From Dysgonomonas sp. UBA7710 (lineage in GTDB: Bacteria; Bacteroidota; Bacteroidia; Bacteroidales; Dysgonomonadaceae): 64,000 nucleotides of DNA. The stretch is from NCBI RefSeq assembly GCF_002482385.1, contig NZ_DLFW01000042.1, positions 1-64,000 of the forward strand, written 5' to 3'. This document shows positions 26,466-35,179 of the stretch, piece after piece. The notes under the pieces were generated by a model. The model worked only from the letters and a program-made list of their open reading frames with translations, did not search any database and was not told the origin of the DNA. Numbering within the stretch: the first letter of the stretch is position 1; every line of letters begins with the position of its first letter. Position numbers and translations under genes: made by a program.

Positions 26466-27572
26466 ATGATATTAGAGCGTTTATCCATACTCAACTATAA
26501 GAATATAGAGCAAGCCGAACTTACTCTGTCGCCCAAGATAAATTGTTTTCTGGGAAGTAACGGTATGGGAAAAACGAATCTGCTGGATGCAATCTACTAT
26601 CTGTCGTTCAGCAAAAGTCACAACAACCCTATCGACTCCCAAAACATTCTGCATGATGCTGAATTTGCGGTCATACAAGGTTGGTACGAAATCGGGGATA
26701 AACAGGACGAATTCTTTTGCAGTCTGCGCAGGAAGCAAAAAAAGCAATTCAAACGGAACAAGAAAGAATACGAACGCTTGTCGGACCATATCGGATTATT
26801 GCCGTTGGTAATGGTTTCGCCATCCGACACGGAACTGATAAACGGAGGTAGCGACGAGCGACGCAAGTTTATGGATTTATTCCTTTCGCAATTCGATAAA
26901 GAATATCTGCACTCGCTTATCCGATACAACAAGGCTCTGCAACAGAGGAATGCATTGCTGAAAGTGGATGCCCCGATTGACGGTACTCTTCTCGACCTTT
27001 GGGATGAGCAACTGGCCAATGAGGGAAAGGTTATTTATAGGAAGAGGAAGGATTTTATCGACAAATTTATTCCTACATTCCAGAAGTTTTACGATTTTAT
27101 CTGTTCTTCGAACGAGAAGGTGGAGTTGAAATACGAATCACACTTCGAAAATCCCGATTTTCCGGAATTGCTTAAATCGAGAAGACAGAGGGACAAAATC
27201 TTAGGCTACACCACTGCCGGCATACACAAGGACGATCTGGACATGCAGATGGATGGTTACTCCATTAAGCGTGTAGGTTCGCAGGGACAGAACAAAACGT
27301 ATGTTGTGGCATTGAAGCTGGCCCAGTTCGACTTCCTGCACAAAGCCACTGAGACTACTCCTATACTATTGCTGGATGATATTTTCGATAAGCTGGATTC
27401 ATCCCGGGTGGAGCAGATCATCAAACTGGTACTGGATAAGGATTTCGGGCAGATATTCGTAACCGACACCAACCGTGAGCATCTGGATGAGATACTCTCC
27501 CGCACAAACAGCAACTACCATCTGTATGAAGTAGAAAAAGGCGAAGTAATCCAAAAGAATATTGCGCTATGA
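26466..27572 (+). CDS. recF: DNA replication and repair protein RecF
   Basis: 368-residue SMC-like ATPase that helps load RecA at gapped DNA. The N-terminus has MILERLSILNYKNI, then Walker A GSNGMGKTNLLDAIYYLSF, and the C-terminal half has the ABC-type Walker B and signature region (VALKLAQFDFL, ILLLDDIFDKLD). A Met 9 codons earlier is read only from a non-ATG start inside the promoter box and was rejected. The last 4 bases (ATGA) overlap the DciA-family gene, indicating translational coupling. Unlike in many bacteria, it is not next to dnaA or dnaN here. Confidence 0.92.
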   Translation: MILERLSILNYKNIEQAELTLSPKINCFLGSNGMGKTNLLDAIYYLSFSKSHNNPIDSQNILHDAEFAVIQGWYEIGDKQDEFFCSLRRKQKKQFKRNKKEYERLSDHIGLLPLVMVSPSDTELINGGSDERRKFMDLFLSQFDKEYLHSLIRYNKALQQRNALLKVDAPIDGTLLDLWDEQLANEGKVIYRKRKDFIDKFIPTFQKFYDFICSSNEKVELKYESHFENPDFPELLKSRRQRDKILGYTTAGIHKDDLDMQMDGYSIKRVGSQGQNKTYVVALKLAQFDFLHKATETTPILLLDDIFDKLDSSRVEQIIKLVLDKDFGQIFVTDTNREHLDEILSRTNSNYHLYEVEKGEVIQKNIAL

Positions 27573-27862
27573 GAAAACGGAATACCGAAAGCATAGGAGA
27601 AGTACTGAGACAATACTTTGAAGAGAATCCATTCATAAGGCGTAAACTGGCCGAAAGCAGGGCTGTTACAGGCTGGCCGCAATTGCTTGGCAAGATGATT
27701 AATTCATATACGACAAACATTTACCTGCGAAACGGTGTTCTTTATGTGTCTTTGAGTTCATCCGTTCTCCGTTCCGAATTATTGATGGCAAAAGACAGGC
27801 TTATTACTAAATTGAATGAACATGCGGGTATGCATGTAGTAAATGATATCATATTCAGATAA
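27569..27862 (+). CDS. DciA-family (DUF721) protein, putative helicase loader
   Basis: 97-residue basic protein. Its start overlaps the recF stop by 4 bases. The pattern (SIGEVLRQYFEENPFIRRKLAESRAVTGWPQLLG, then YLRNGVLYVSLSSSVLRSELLMAKDRLITKLNEH) is that of the DUF721/DciA family, which in many bacteria loads the replicative helicase DnaB. Members are short and beta-rich, with a KH-like fold. Its pairing with recF is the common Bacteroidota arrangement. The start codon agrees with the overlap and with family length. Confidence 0.75.
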   Translation: MRKRNTESIGEVLRQYFEENPFIRRKLAESRAVTGWPQLLGKMINSYTTNIYLRNGVLYVSLSSSVLRSELLMAKDRLITKLNEHAGMHVVNDIIFR

Positions 27863-27868
27863 ATTAAA

Positions 27869-28324
27869 ATGAAAGAAATAAAACCCGAAACGTTTAAAGA
27901 AACGCTTCCTATTCAAATCCGCTTTAGTGACATAGATGCTTTAGGGCATATCAATAACAATGTATATTTCAGTTATTTCGACCTCGGCAAGACTACATAT
28001 TTCGAGACAGTTAAAGGTAAATCCGATATCAGCTGGACAGACGGCCTGATTGTGGTCGCACATATCGAAGTCGATTTCCTTTCCCCTGTATACTATAGAG
28101 AAAATATAGTTGTAGACTCGAAAGTTACCAAACTGGGAGATAAAAGCGGGATATTCCTCCAGCAAATAAGGAATGTAAAGAACGGAGAAATCAAATGCAG
28201 ATGCAAATCCGTTTTTGTAACATACGACGCACATACACAGGCATCGATGCCTATTCCTGATACCTGGCGAAAAATTATATCGGAGCATGAAGGACTGGAA
28301 GAAGAAAAAGTATTAGCGGAATGA
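27869..28324 (+). CDS. Hotdog-fold acyl-CoA thioesterase (4HBT family)
   Basis: 151 residues. The 4-hydroxybenzoyl-CoA thioesterase-like motif RFSDIDALGHINNNVYFSYF contains the conserved Asp (IDALGHINN) that acts in catalysis. A single hotdog domain fills the protein. It probably hydrolyses an acyl-CoA or acyl-ACP; the substrate is unknown. It starts 6 bases after the DciA stop and ends with a strong terminator, so it closes the recF-dciA operon. Confidence 0.82.
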   Translation: MKEIKPETFKETLPIQIRFSDIDALGHINNNVYFSYFDLGKTTYFETVKGKSDISWTDGLIVVAHIEVDFLSPVYYRENIVVDSKVTKLGDKSGIFLQQIRNVKNGEIKCRCKSVFVTYDAHTQASMPIPDTWRKIISEHEGLEEEKVLAE

Positions 28325-28331
28325 TGAATAT

Positions 28332-28365
28332 AAAGAGCCATTTTTACCAGATGGCTCTTTGTTTT
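28332..28365 (+). terminator. Intrinsic terminator of the recF operon
   Basis: AAAGAGCCAT and ATGGCTCTTT form a perfect 10-bp stem with a 9-base loop, followed by GTTTT. Confidence 0.9.
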
Positions 28366-28512
28366 ATAGTTAATATTTTAAACAAATAATCATAAAACAA
28401 AGAAAGATGTAAGCCTCAGATAGTGATCGTCTGTAATCCCGGTTTTTAAGAAGTTTTTTAATTTGGCAAACAAAAACAAAGCACACCTAATCAATACTTT
28501 CAGTGTTTTAAC

Positions 28513-28520
28513 TATCTTTG
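28513..28520 (+). promoter_or_regulatory. -7 box of the DUF2723 gene
   Basis: TATCTTTG lies 62 bases before the ATG at 28583, in the open sequence after the recF terminator. Translation from the earlier in-frame TTG at 28463 would begin upstream of this promoter and is unlikely. Confidence 0.55.
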
Positions 28521-28582
28521 CACCCAAATGTATAAAAAACAACCGTTTAATAAACGATTATTATCATATACCAGTTTCAACT

Positions 28583-31500
28583 ATGAAGAGATATAACCTG
28601 ATAAACAATGTCTTTGGTTGGTTCAGTTTTGCTGTGGCCGCTATTGTTTATTTAATGACCATCGAACCTACAGCCAGTTTCTGGGACTGTGGCGAGTTTA
28701 TCACGTCTGCCTTTAAATTAGAGGTGGGGCATCCTCCGGGTGCACCGTTCTTTATGCTTACAGGTAAATTTTTTACATTGTTTGCTTCCGATACTTCTCA
28801 AGTGGCAATGATGGTAAACAGTATGTCGGCGTTGTTAAGCGCAGCAACTATCCTGTTCCTTTTCTGGACAATAACCCATCTTGCCAAAAAACTAATATAT
28901 ACAGATACCGAACAGGAAATGACCCTTGGTCAGCTTATCGCAATTATAGGTTGCGGCCTTATCGGGGCTCTGACATATACATTTACCGATACATTCTGGT
29001 TTTCGGCTGTGGAAGGAGAAGTTTACGCCTATTCATCCATGTTTACCGCGCTGGTTTTCTGGTTGATACTGAAGTGGGAAAACAGAGCGGACAAGGAAGG
29101 CTCCGACAAATGGCTGGTAATTATAGCTTATGCCATGGGATTGTCTATCGGAGTCCATTTGCTCAACCTGCTGTGTATCCCTGCCATTGTACTGGTATAT
29201 TACTTTAAGAAATCGAAAAATGTAAATCTTAAAGGTACACTGATAGCCTTGGCCGGTTCCCTGTTTCTGGTTGTAATACTGATGTATGGTATCATTCCGG
29301 GCTTTACCAAAGTCGGCGGCTGGTTTGAAAAACTATTTGTAAACGGATTCGGATTCTCTTACAACACAGGTGCTCTTACATATATACTATTGATAGTAAT
29401 ATCCATTATATGGGGACTTTATGAAACCCTTTCGGCTAAAGGCAGCCTGGGCAGAGCTAAAGTCGCATTTGTGATTTGCATGGCTCTGAGTGGTGTTACT
29501 TTTATCGGTGACAGTATTTTGTTATGGATAGTATTGCTTGGCGGACTTATAGCATTCTTTGTTCTTTACAAGAAAGTCAATTTCAGATTTTTGAATACAA
29601 CCATACTTTGCCTGATGGTGATCTTGATAGGATACTCGTCGTTTGCACTTATTCCTATCCGCTCCATTGCCAATACACCGATGGACCAGAACTCTCCGGA
29701 AAATGTATTTACTCTGGCCAGTTATCTCAACCGTGAACAATATGGCGACAGGCCGTTATTCTATGGCAAGACATATGCTTCTTCCGAAAAAAGAGATGCC
29801 AATGGCCGCCTCGAACCACCGGTGAGTGAAAAACAAAGTTTTGATAAGGTTGTAAAAAAATCACCTGACCAAAAGGACGAGTATGTGGTAACAGGTACTA
29901 TCCCTACTTATGGTTATACCAATACAATGTTATTGCCCCGCATGTATTCTACCGAAGACAGGCATCTGCTCGGTTATCAGATATGGGCGGACATAAAAGA
30001 TACTTCCGTACCTCCGACAATGTTCGAGAATTTGAAATTCTTCTTTGATTATCAGTTGGATTTTATGTACTTCCGCTATTTCATGTGGAACTTCTCAGGA
30101 CGCCAGAATGACGTTCAGGCAACTGGAGGACCTAGTAACGGCAACTGGATTACAGGGATCAGTTTTGTGGATGAATTACTCGGGCGTGGCCCTCAAGGCA
30201 ATCTGCCTCCCGATATAGCAGAAAACAAAGGACATAACAAATACTATATGTTGCCTCTTATACTCGGGATTCTGGGTATAGCGTTCCAATTGACAAGAGG
30301 GAAAAAAGGCGAGCAGCAATTTCTGGTTACATTCATGCTGTTCTTTATGACCGGTATCGCCATTATCATATACCTCAACCAGCAACCGTTCGAACCGCGG
30401 GAGCGTGACTATGCCTATGCAGGCTCGTTCTATGCGTTCTGTATCTGGATAGGGTTTGGGGTTGCATTTATCTGGCGCTTACTGAAAAAAGTATTACCGG
30501 AAACTCCTGCCGCCGCCATAGCGACTGTAGTTACCGTATTGGTTCCTATACAAATGGCGGGACAGAATTGGGACGACCATGACCGTTCGGACAGATACAC
30601 AATGCGCGACTTCGGGATGAATTACCTGCGTGGTTGTGAGCCGAACAGTATTCTGTTCTCTATGGGCGACAACGATACATTCCCGCTATGGTATGCCCAG
30701 GAAGTAGAAGGATTCCGCACCGATGTGCGCGTATGTAACCTCAGTTACCTGCAAACAGACTGGTATGTAGACCAGATGCGCCGTCAGGCATACGATTCTC
30801 CTCCTCTGCCGATAGAATGGGAAGAAGACCGCTACCACGGAGACAAAGGACAATCGGCATATGTATTCACCAAACGTGATATAGAGCGCCTGTTGGCCCG
30901 TGATCTGCAGAATACGAAAGAGTCTTCAGCGTGGGCCGGAAGAATCAATTACACGGATTATTACGACACTCAGGCCTTCAAAGATACGATGGAAGTAAGT
31001 GAGGTGCTGAATATCCTGAAAACAAAGGATAACTATGCTCCACGCAATCCGTATGTTGAGAATGGAATCATAATCCCTTCCAGCATTTTCAAAATGTCAA
31101 TTGATGAATCGAAAGTAGACTGGAGTGCATTGGGTACAAGACCAAAGCCTGAATTTATCTTCAATCTTGGCGATAATAAGGGTGGCATATATCGTCAGGA
31201 AATGATGATTATAGACATGCTGTACAATATCAACAAAGATGACTGGAAGCGTCCTATCTATTATGCCATTACCATTGGGGAGCCACCATTAAGGTTAACC
31301 ACTCAATCGATGCTGGAAGGTATCACCTCACGCATCACTCCGGGTATTGTAGACAGCACAGGAGTAAATACCGAAGTGATGTTTGACAATATGGTAAACA
31401 AATACAAATGGGGAGGCATCGAGAATCCGAAAGTATATCTGGATGAAAACAACCTGAGGATGTGCCGCACATTCCGTCTGATGTTTGACCGTCTGGTTAC

Positions 31501-32047
31501 AGCCCTGTTGATGGAAGGAAAGAACGACAAGGCATTGCAGGCATTGGACAGATGTATGGAAGCTATCCCGGCTAATACAGTTCCTCGTGGGGGAGAATCG
31601 GTCTCATTTGCAGATGCTTATTATGAACTCGGGCAGCCGGAAAAAGCACAGAAAGTAATTGATGAAATCCTGTACCGGGTCGATGGCAGCTTGCAATGGT
31701 ATGCCAGCATGAAGCAGAGTCTTATGATTAATTGCACATCCGAGATCAGGGATCTGGTAAATACAGAAATCCAGATATTGGATACATACCAACGTTACGA
31801 TAAGGCCAGATATGAAGCATATCTGGAAAAAGTGATGGCAAATGCCGAACTGTTTATGAGCAACAGGGTCAGCTTCAGTGACAGGAGCCACCCGCTCGAC
31901 TATCTGATGCGCATTTCGATGAGAGGTTTGTATATGGCCGAAAGTGATACTGCCATTCGCAAAGATGCAGAAACTAAGATAGAGCGTATCGGAGGAATGA
32001 TGCAGAAATACAAACCTGAGCTTTTACAAAAATATTATAGCAAATAA
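28583..32047 (+). CDS. DUF2723 multi-spanning membrane protein, GT117-like O-mannosyltransferase candidate
   Basis: 1154 residues from the ATG at 28583. About 10-12 hydrophobic segments occupy the first 640 residues, beginning LINNVFGWFSFAVAAIVYLM. The conserved TASFWDCGEFITSAFKLEVGHPPGAPF block near residue 30 carries acidic residues typical of GT-C active sites and defines the DUF2723 family. A large soluble C-terminal domain follows, with SMGDNDTFPLWYAQEVEGFR (about 690-720) and a TPR-like tail (DKALQALDRCMEAIPANT). The human member TMEM260 is a protein O-mannosyltransferase (CAZy family GT117), and Bacteroidota have a general O-glycosylation system, so a role in it is plausible but inferred. 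Confidence 0.75.
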   Translation: MKRYNLINNVFGWFSFAVAAIVYLMTIEPTASFWDCGEFITSAFKLEVGHPPGAPFFMLTGKFFTLFASDTSQVAMMVNSMSALLSAATILFLFWTITHLAKKLIYTDTEQEMTLGQLIAIIGCGLIGALTYTFTDTFWFSAVEGEVYAYSSMFTALVFWLILKWENRADKEGSDKWLVIIAYAMGLSIGVHLLNLLCIPAIVLVYYFKKSKNVNLKGTLIALAGSLFLVVILMYGIIPGFTKVGGWFEKLFVNGFGFSYNTGALTYILLIVISIIWGLYETLSAKGSLGRAKVAFVICMALSGVTFIGDSILLWIVLLGGLIAFFVLYKKVNFRFLNTTILCLMVILIGYSSFALIPIRSIANTPMDQNSPENVFTLASYLNREQYGDRPLFYGKTYASSEKRDANGRLEPPVSEKQSFDKVVKKSPDQKDEYVVTGTIPTYGYTNTMLLPRMYSTEDRHLLGYQIWADIKDTSVPPTMFENLKFFFDYQLDFMYFRYFMWNFSGRQNDVQATGGPSNGNWITGISFVDELLGRGPQGNLPPDIAENKGHNKYYMLPLILGILGIAFQLTRGKKGEQQFLVTFMLFFMTGIAIIIYLNQQPFEPRERDYAYAGSFYAFCIWIGFGVAFIWRLLKKVLPETPAAAIATVVTVLVPIQMAGQNWDDHDRSDRYTMRDFGMNYLRGCEPNSILFSMGDNDTFPLWYAQEVEGFRTDVRVCNLSYLQTDWYVDQMRRQAYDSPPLPIEWEEDRYHGDKGQSAYVFTKRDIERLLARDLQNTKESSAWAGRINYTDYYDTQAFKDTMEVSEVLNILKTKDNYAPRNPYVENGIIIPSSIFKMSIDESKVDWSALGTRPKPEFIFNLGDNKGGIYRQEMMIIDMLYNINKDDWKRPIYYAITIGEPPLRLTTQSMLEGITSRITPGIVDSTGVNTEVMFDNMVNKYKWGGIENPKVYLDENNLRMCRTFRLMFDRLVTALLMEGKNDKALQALDRCMEAIPANTVPRGGESVSFADAYYELGQPEKAQKVIDEILYRVDGSLQWYASMKQSLMINCTSEIRDLVNTEIQILDTYQRYDKARYEAYLEKVMANAELFMSNRVSFSDRSHPLDYLMRISMRGLYMAESDTAIRKDAETKIERIGGMMQKYKPELLQKYYSK

Positions 32048-32060
32048 AACAAGATAGATA

Positions 32061-32096
32061 AAAGGATTTTCGGGAGCTTTACGAAAATCCTTTTAT
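32061..32096 (+). terminator. Intrinsic terminator after the DUF2723 gene
   Basis: AAAGGATTTTCG and CGAAAATCCTTTT form a 12-bp stem with a 9-base loop and end in a T run. It lies just before the polysaccharide deacetylase gene, so some readthrough or a second promoter must serve that gene. Confidence 0.85.
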
Positions 32097-32109
32097 CTGA
32101 ACGTTTATC

Positions 32110-32721
32110 ATGTTTATAGAACAACCACCATTTATATACCGTATGCTCTTCCCCGGGGCATTTTGGAAAAAAACTGTTGAAGGTGAAAAGACAATATATC
32201 TCACGTTCGATGACGGGCCGATACCCGAAATCACGCCGTGGGTGCTCGACCTGTTGGATAAGTATAACATCAAGGCCACTTTTTTCTGTGTTGGGGATAA
32301 TGTAAGGAAACACCCCGACATTTACAAAATGGTGCTCGACCGTGGCCACCGTGTAGGCAACCATACCTTTAACCATATACAGGGGATCAGAACGTTCTCG
32401 AAGAGATATCTGGAAAATACGAAGCTGGCATCGGAATATATTGAATCAGATCTGTTCCGCCCGCCTCACGGACATATGAGGATACCGCAGTTCTTCACAT
32501 TGCGCAGATACTACAAAATCGTTATGTGGGATGTGGTAACACGCGATTACAGTAAACTGATGACGCCTGAAAGGGTATTGGAAAATGTAAAGAAATATAC
32601 CCGCGACGGCTCTATAATAGTTTTCCACGATTCATTGAAAGCCGAAAAGAATATGAAATATGCCCTGCCCCGCAGCATCGAATGGCTGAAAGAACAGGGC
32701 TATACATTTAAGTTATTATAA
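32110..32721 (+). CDS. Polysaccharide deacetylase (NodB domain)
   Basis: 203-residue CE4-family deacetylase. The catalytic motifs are intact: TFDDGP (Asp34 and Asp35) for base and metal, HxxxH as HTFNH (His85 and His89) for metal, RPPHG (residues 117-121) and a C-terminal FHDS (172-175) with the acid His. The N-terminus has no clear signal peptide, so the site of action is uncertain. Likely substrates are N-acetylated cell-wall glycans or an exopolysaccharide. The gene begins 13 bases after the terminator of the DUF2723 gene and convergently faces the metallophosphoesterase. Confidence 0.85.
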   Translation: MFIEQPPFIYRMLFPGAFWKKTVEGEKTIYLTFDDGPIPEITPWVLDLLDKYNIKATFFCVGDNVRKHPDIYKMVLDRGHRVGNHTFNHIQGIRTFSKRYLENTKLASEYIESDLFRPPHGHMRIPQFFTLRRYYKIVMWDVVTRDYSKLMTPERVLENVKKYTRDGSIIVFHDSLKAEKNMKYALPRSIEWLKEQGYTFKLL

Positions 32722-32730
32722 GCGTAGCTG

Positions 32731-33723
32731 TTATTTCTTTGTAGCAAAGGTTGCCGGATACTCTACCGGATACAATATTTCTCCACCCAACAGACGGATA
32801 TAAGTAGAGAATTCCCGCTTGCCTTCCTTTAGCTCTATCACCCGGCAGCCATTCTTTCCAAGATTATTGTATTCCGTATTTCCTCCCGAGAAACGGCCGT
32901 AAGCAAGATATATATCATAGTAATTGCCTATGTAATCGTTATCATGGTCATGCCCTACGAATGTACCCATCACATCCCCTGCCTGGCGCATAGCTGCAAA
33001 CATTCCGGTATTCAGCTTTCCATTGCATTCTTTCTCATCTTTACTCCCGATTAACTGATCGTATTTTTCAGCCTTCATTTGAGGATATTCAGCCAGCGGA
33101 ATATGGAAAAAAGACAGTGCAGGATAAGGAACTCCCCCGTTTTCTTTTGTATATGCGGCACTTTGATTACTATACCATTCTATCTGATTAGGGGCAAACC
33201 AATCATAAGTCCCCAGACCTTTTATAGGAGTATATGCTCCTGAATCGAAGAAATAGAGGATTGCACTATTCTTACTTTCATTCGAGGACTTTACTTCCAG
33301 TATATAATTACCTATACCCTTCAATGATTTGTCTCCGGCTTGGGCCAGACAGAAAGGTTTACTTACGGCATAATCCATCAGTTCCGCCCGGGACATTCCA
33401 TGTTCATCATCATGATTACCAAAAATATATGCCCACGGTATCTTTCTTTCTATAACAGGAGTAAAAACATCATCAAGTCCTGCTATCACAGGTTTGGCAT
33501 AAATAATATCTCCTGTAAAGACGACTAAATCCGGCTTCTCGGCATCCAAAACTTCATTTATCAACTCAATCGCGACGGCAGAAGCCGGATTATTTTTTTG
33601 ATAATGAATGTCCGTAAATTGTAATATTTTGAAAACGCCTTTGTCATTATATTTTAGAGTCTTGTTTTGTGCTGTCAGTGCTAATGAAAACAGGGTTAAG
33701 AGAATAATAGAAAGATTTCGCAT
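32731..33723 (-). CDS. Exported calcineurin-like metallophosphoesterase
   Basis: 330 residues with a signal peptide (MRNLSIILLTLFSLALTAQ). The metal-binding motifs of the family are present: FTDIHYQ, FTGDIIYAKP, FGNHDDE and GHDHDND, in that order across about residues 35-260. The layout resembles purple acid phosphatase-like and YfcE-like secreted phosphoesterases of Bacteroidota. It probably hydrolyses phosphate esters in the periplasm or outside the cell. It converges with the polysaccharide deacetylase gene, with only 9 bases between the stop codons, and is divergent from the trp operon. Confidence 0.82.
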   Translation of the reverse strand: MRNLSIILLTLFSLALTAQNKTLKYNDKGVFKILQFTDIHYQKNNPASAVAIELINEVLDAEKPDLVVFTGDIIYAKPVIAGLDDVFTPVIERKIPWAYIFGNHDDEHGMSRAELMDYAVSKPFCLAQAGDKSLKGIGNYILEVKSSNESKNSAILYFFDSGAYTPIKGLGTYDWFAPNQIEWYSNQSAAYTKENGGVPYPALSFFHIPLAEYPQMKAEKYDQLIGSKDEKECNGKLNTGMFAAMRQAGDVMGTFVGHDHDNDYIGNYYDIYLAYGRFSGGNTEYNNLGKNGCRVIELKEGKREFSTYIRLLGGEILYPVEYPATFATKK

Positions 33724-33781
33724 GGTTGATATATTTTTTTATAATTAAACATTATGCTAAGATAAAAAATATAAATCATTA

Positions 33782-33811
33782 TTTGTTCGTTTCTTTTTTT
33801 TTATATCTTTG
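33782..33811 (+). promoter_or_regulatory. Promoter of the trp operon
   Basis: TTTG at 33782-33785, an 18-base spacer and TATCTTTG at 33804-33811 give an excellent Bacteroidota promoter. Transcription would start near 33818, about 15 bases before the leader-peptide start codon. Confidence 0.85.
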
Positions 33812-33832
33812 CAAAAATAAAAAGAAGATAGA

Positions 33833-33892
33833 ATGAATTTTCAATCAGCAAATGCATATTGGTGGTGGCACTCTCAACTCAAAAAGTCGTGA
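33833..33892 (+). CDS. trpL: trp operon leader peptide
   Basis: A 19-codon frame, MNFQSANAYWWWHSQLKKS, between the trp promoter and the intrinsic terminator. Three consecutive TGG (Trp) codons lie at 33860-33868. Tryptophan is the rarest amino acid, so three in a row directly upstream of a terminator and trpB strongly suggests an attenuation leader. The stop codon TGA (33890-33892) falls inside the TCGTGAG segment (33887-33893), which can pair with CTCACGA at 33947-33953. A purine-rich stretch (AAAAAGAAGATAG) precedes the start. It was found by reading the sequence, because it is too short for ordinary gene calling. Confidence 0.9.
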   Translation: MNFQSANAYWWWHSQLKKS

Positions 33893-33966
33893 GCCAATTT
33901 GGTATGTATTAAAATGAAAGTTTATAAAGATACAAAGCCTGTCGTACTCACGATAGGCTTTTTTTT
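33887..33966 (+). promoter_or_regulatory. trp attenuator (antiterminator segment plus terminator)
   Basis: Terminator hairpin AAAGCCTGTCGT / ACGATAGGCTTT (33934-33945 and 33950-33961, one G-T pair) followed by a T run. TCGTGAG at 33887-33893 is complementary to CTCACGA at 33947-33953, which covers the hairpin loop and the first part of its 3' arm, so the two foldings are mutually exclusive. A ribosome stalled at the Trp codons would leave TCGTGAG free and block the terminator. A ribosome that reaches the stop codon would cover it and allow termination. Confidence 0.85.
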
Positions 33967-33993
33967 ATGATAGAAAAATAAAAACAATATAAA

Positions 33994-35175
33994 ATGGAAA
34001 AATTTACAGTTGACCCAAACGGCTTTTATGGAGAATTCGGAGGTGCTTACATTCCTGAGATCCTCTATGACAATGTGGAAACATTAAAAAACTCTTATCT
34101 GGAAGTAATTAATGACCCATCATTCCGGAAAGAATACAATGATTTGTTAAGAGACTATGCAGGCCGTCCCTCCCCTCTTTTTCTGGCAGAAAGACTCTCC
34201 CAAAAACATGGCTGTAAAATATACCTGAAACGTGAAGATCTTAATCACACAGGTTCCCATAAAATAAACAATGCGATAGGACAAATACTGATTGCCAAAC
34301 GAATGGGCAAAACCCGCATCATTGCAGAAACCGGAGCGGGACAACACGGAGTGGCTACTGCTACAGTATGTGCACTGATGAATCTCGAATGCATTGTATA
34401 TATGGGAGCTACGGATGTAGAACGCCAAAAACTGAACGTGCAGAAAATGGAGATGCTGGGAGCGAAGGTAGTTCCCGTTACCAGCGGCAATATGACTCTC
34501 AAAGACGCAACAAATGAAGCCATACGCGACTGGTGCTCCAACCCCTCAGACACATACTACGTGATCGGTTCTACCATAGGACCTCATCCTTATCCCGATA
34601 TGGTTGCACGCCTGCAATCGGTTATCAGTGAAGAAATCCGCAAGCAACTGCTTGAAAAGGAAGGCCGCGAAACGCCCGATTATGTAATGGCATGCGTTGG
34701 CGGGGGAAGTAATGCTGCAGGAACAATCTACCATTTCATAGATGAACCGGATGTGAAAATCGTCCTTGCCGAGGCTGCCGGTAAAGGTATCGATTCGGGT
34801 GAGTCTGCCGCGACCATTCATTTAGGAAAGCTAGGTATTATACATGGATGTAAAACTCTGATAATGCAGTCGGAAGATGGACAAATCGAAGAACCCTATT
34901 CCATTTCCGCCGGACTCGATTATCCGGGCATCGGCCCTATACATGCCCATTTGGCTCAGACTGGACGCTCGGAAGTATTAGCCGTAACAGACGACGAAGC
35001 TATGCAGGCAGCCTTCGAACTGACAAAACTGGAAGGCATCATTCCCGCAATAGAATCAGCACATGCTTTGGGAGCATTGGATAAAATGACATTCAACGCC
35101 GATGATATAGTTGTCCTATGCTTATCAGGGCGCGGAGATAAAGATATGGAGACGTATATAAATTATAAAAAATAA
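33994..35175 (+). CDS. trpB: Tryptophan synthase beta chain (TrpB1)
   Basis: 393-residue PLP enzyme that condenses indole with serine to give tryptophan, normally in complex with TrpA. The N-terminus has FYGEFGGAYIPEILYDNVE. The PLP-binding Lys lies in HTGSHKINNAIGQ, the phosphate loop is GGGSNA, and GDKDMETY is near the C-terminus, all typical of TrpB1. It is the first structural gene of the operon, 102 bases after the leader stop codon, and the next gene (trpE) starts 4 bases later. A second trpB lies further down the operon. Confidence 0.97.
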   Translation: MEKFTVDPNGFYGEFGGAYIPEILYDNVETLKNSYLEVINDPSFRKEYNDLLRDYAGRPSPLFLAERLSQKHGCKIYLKREDLNHTGSHKINNAIGQILIAKRMGKTRIIAETGAGQHGVATATVCALMNLECIVYMGATDVERQKLNVQKMEMLGAKVVPVTSGNMTLKDATNEAIRDWCSNPSDTYYVIGSTIGPHPYPDMVARLQSVISEEIRKQLLEKEGRETPDYVMACVGGGSNAAGTIYHFIDEPDVKIVLAEAAGKGIDSGESAATIHLGKLGIIHGCKTLIMQSEDGQIEEPYSISAGLDYPGIGPIHAHLAQTGRSEVLAVTDDEAMQAAFELTKLEGIIPAIESAHALGALDKMTFNADDIVVLCLSGRGDKDMETYINYKK

Positions 35176-35179
35176 AGAC

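Noticed and set aside
28463..28582. Extended N-terminus of the DUF2723 protein from a TTG at 28463
   Set aside because: It would begin upstream of the -7 box and adds residues without family match; the ATG at 28583 fits the conserved start.
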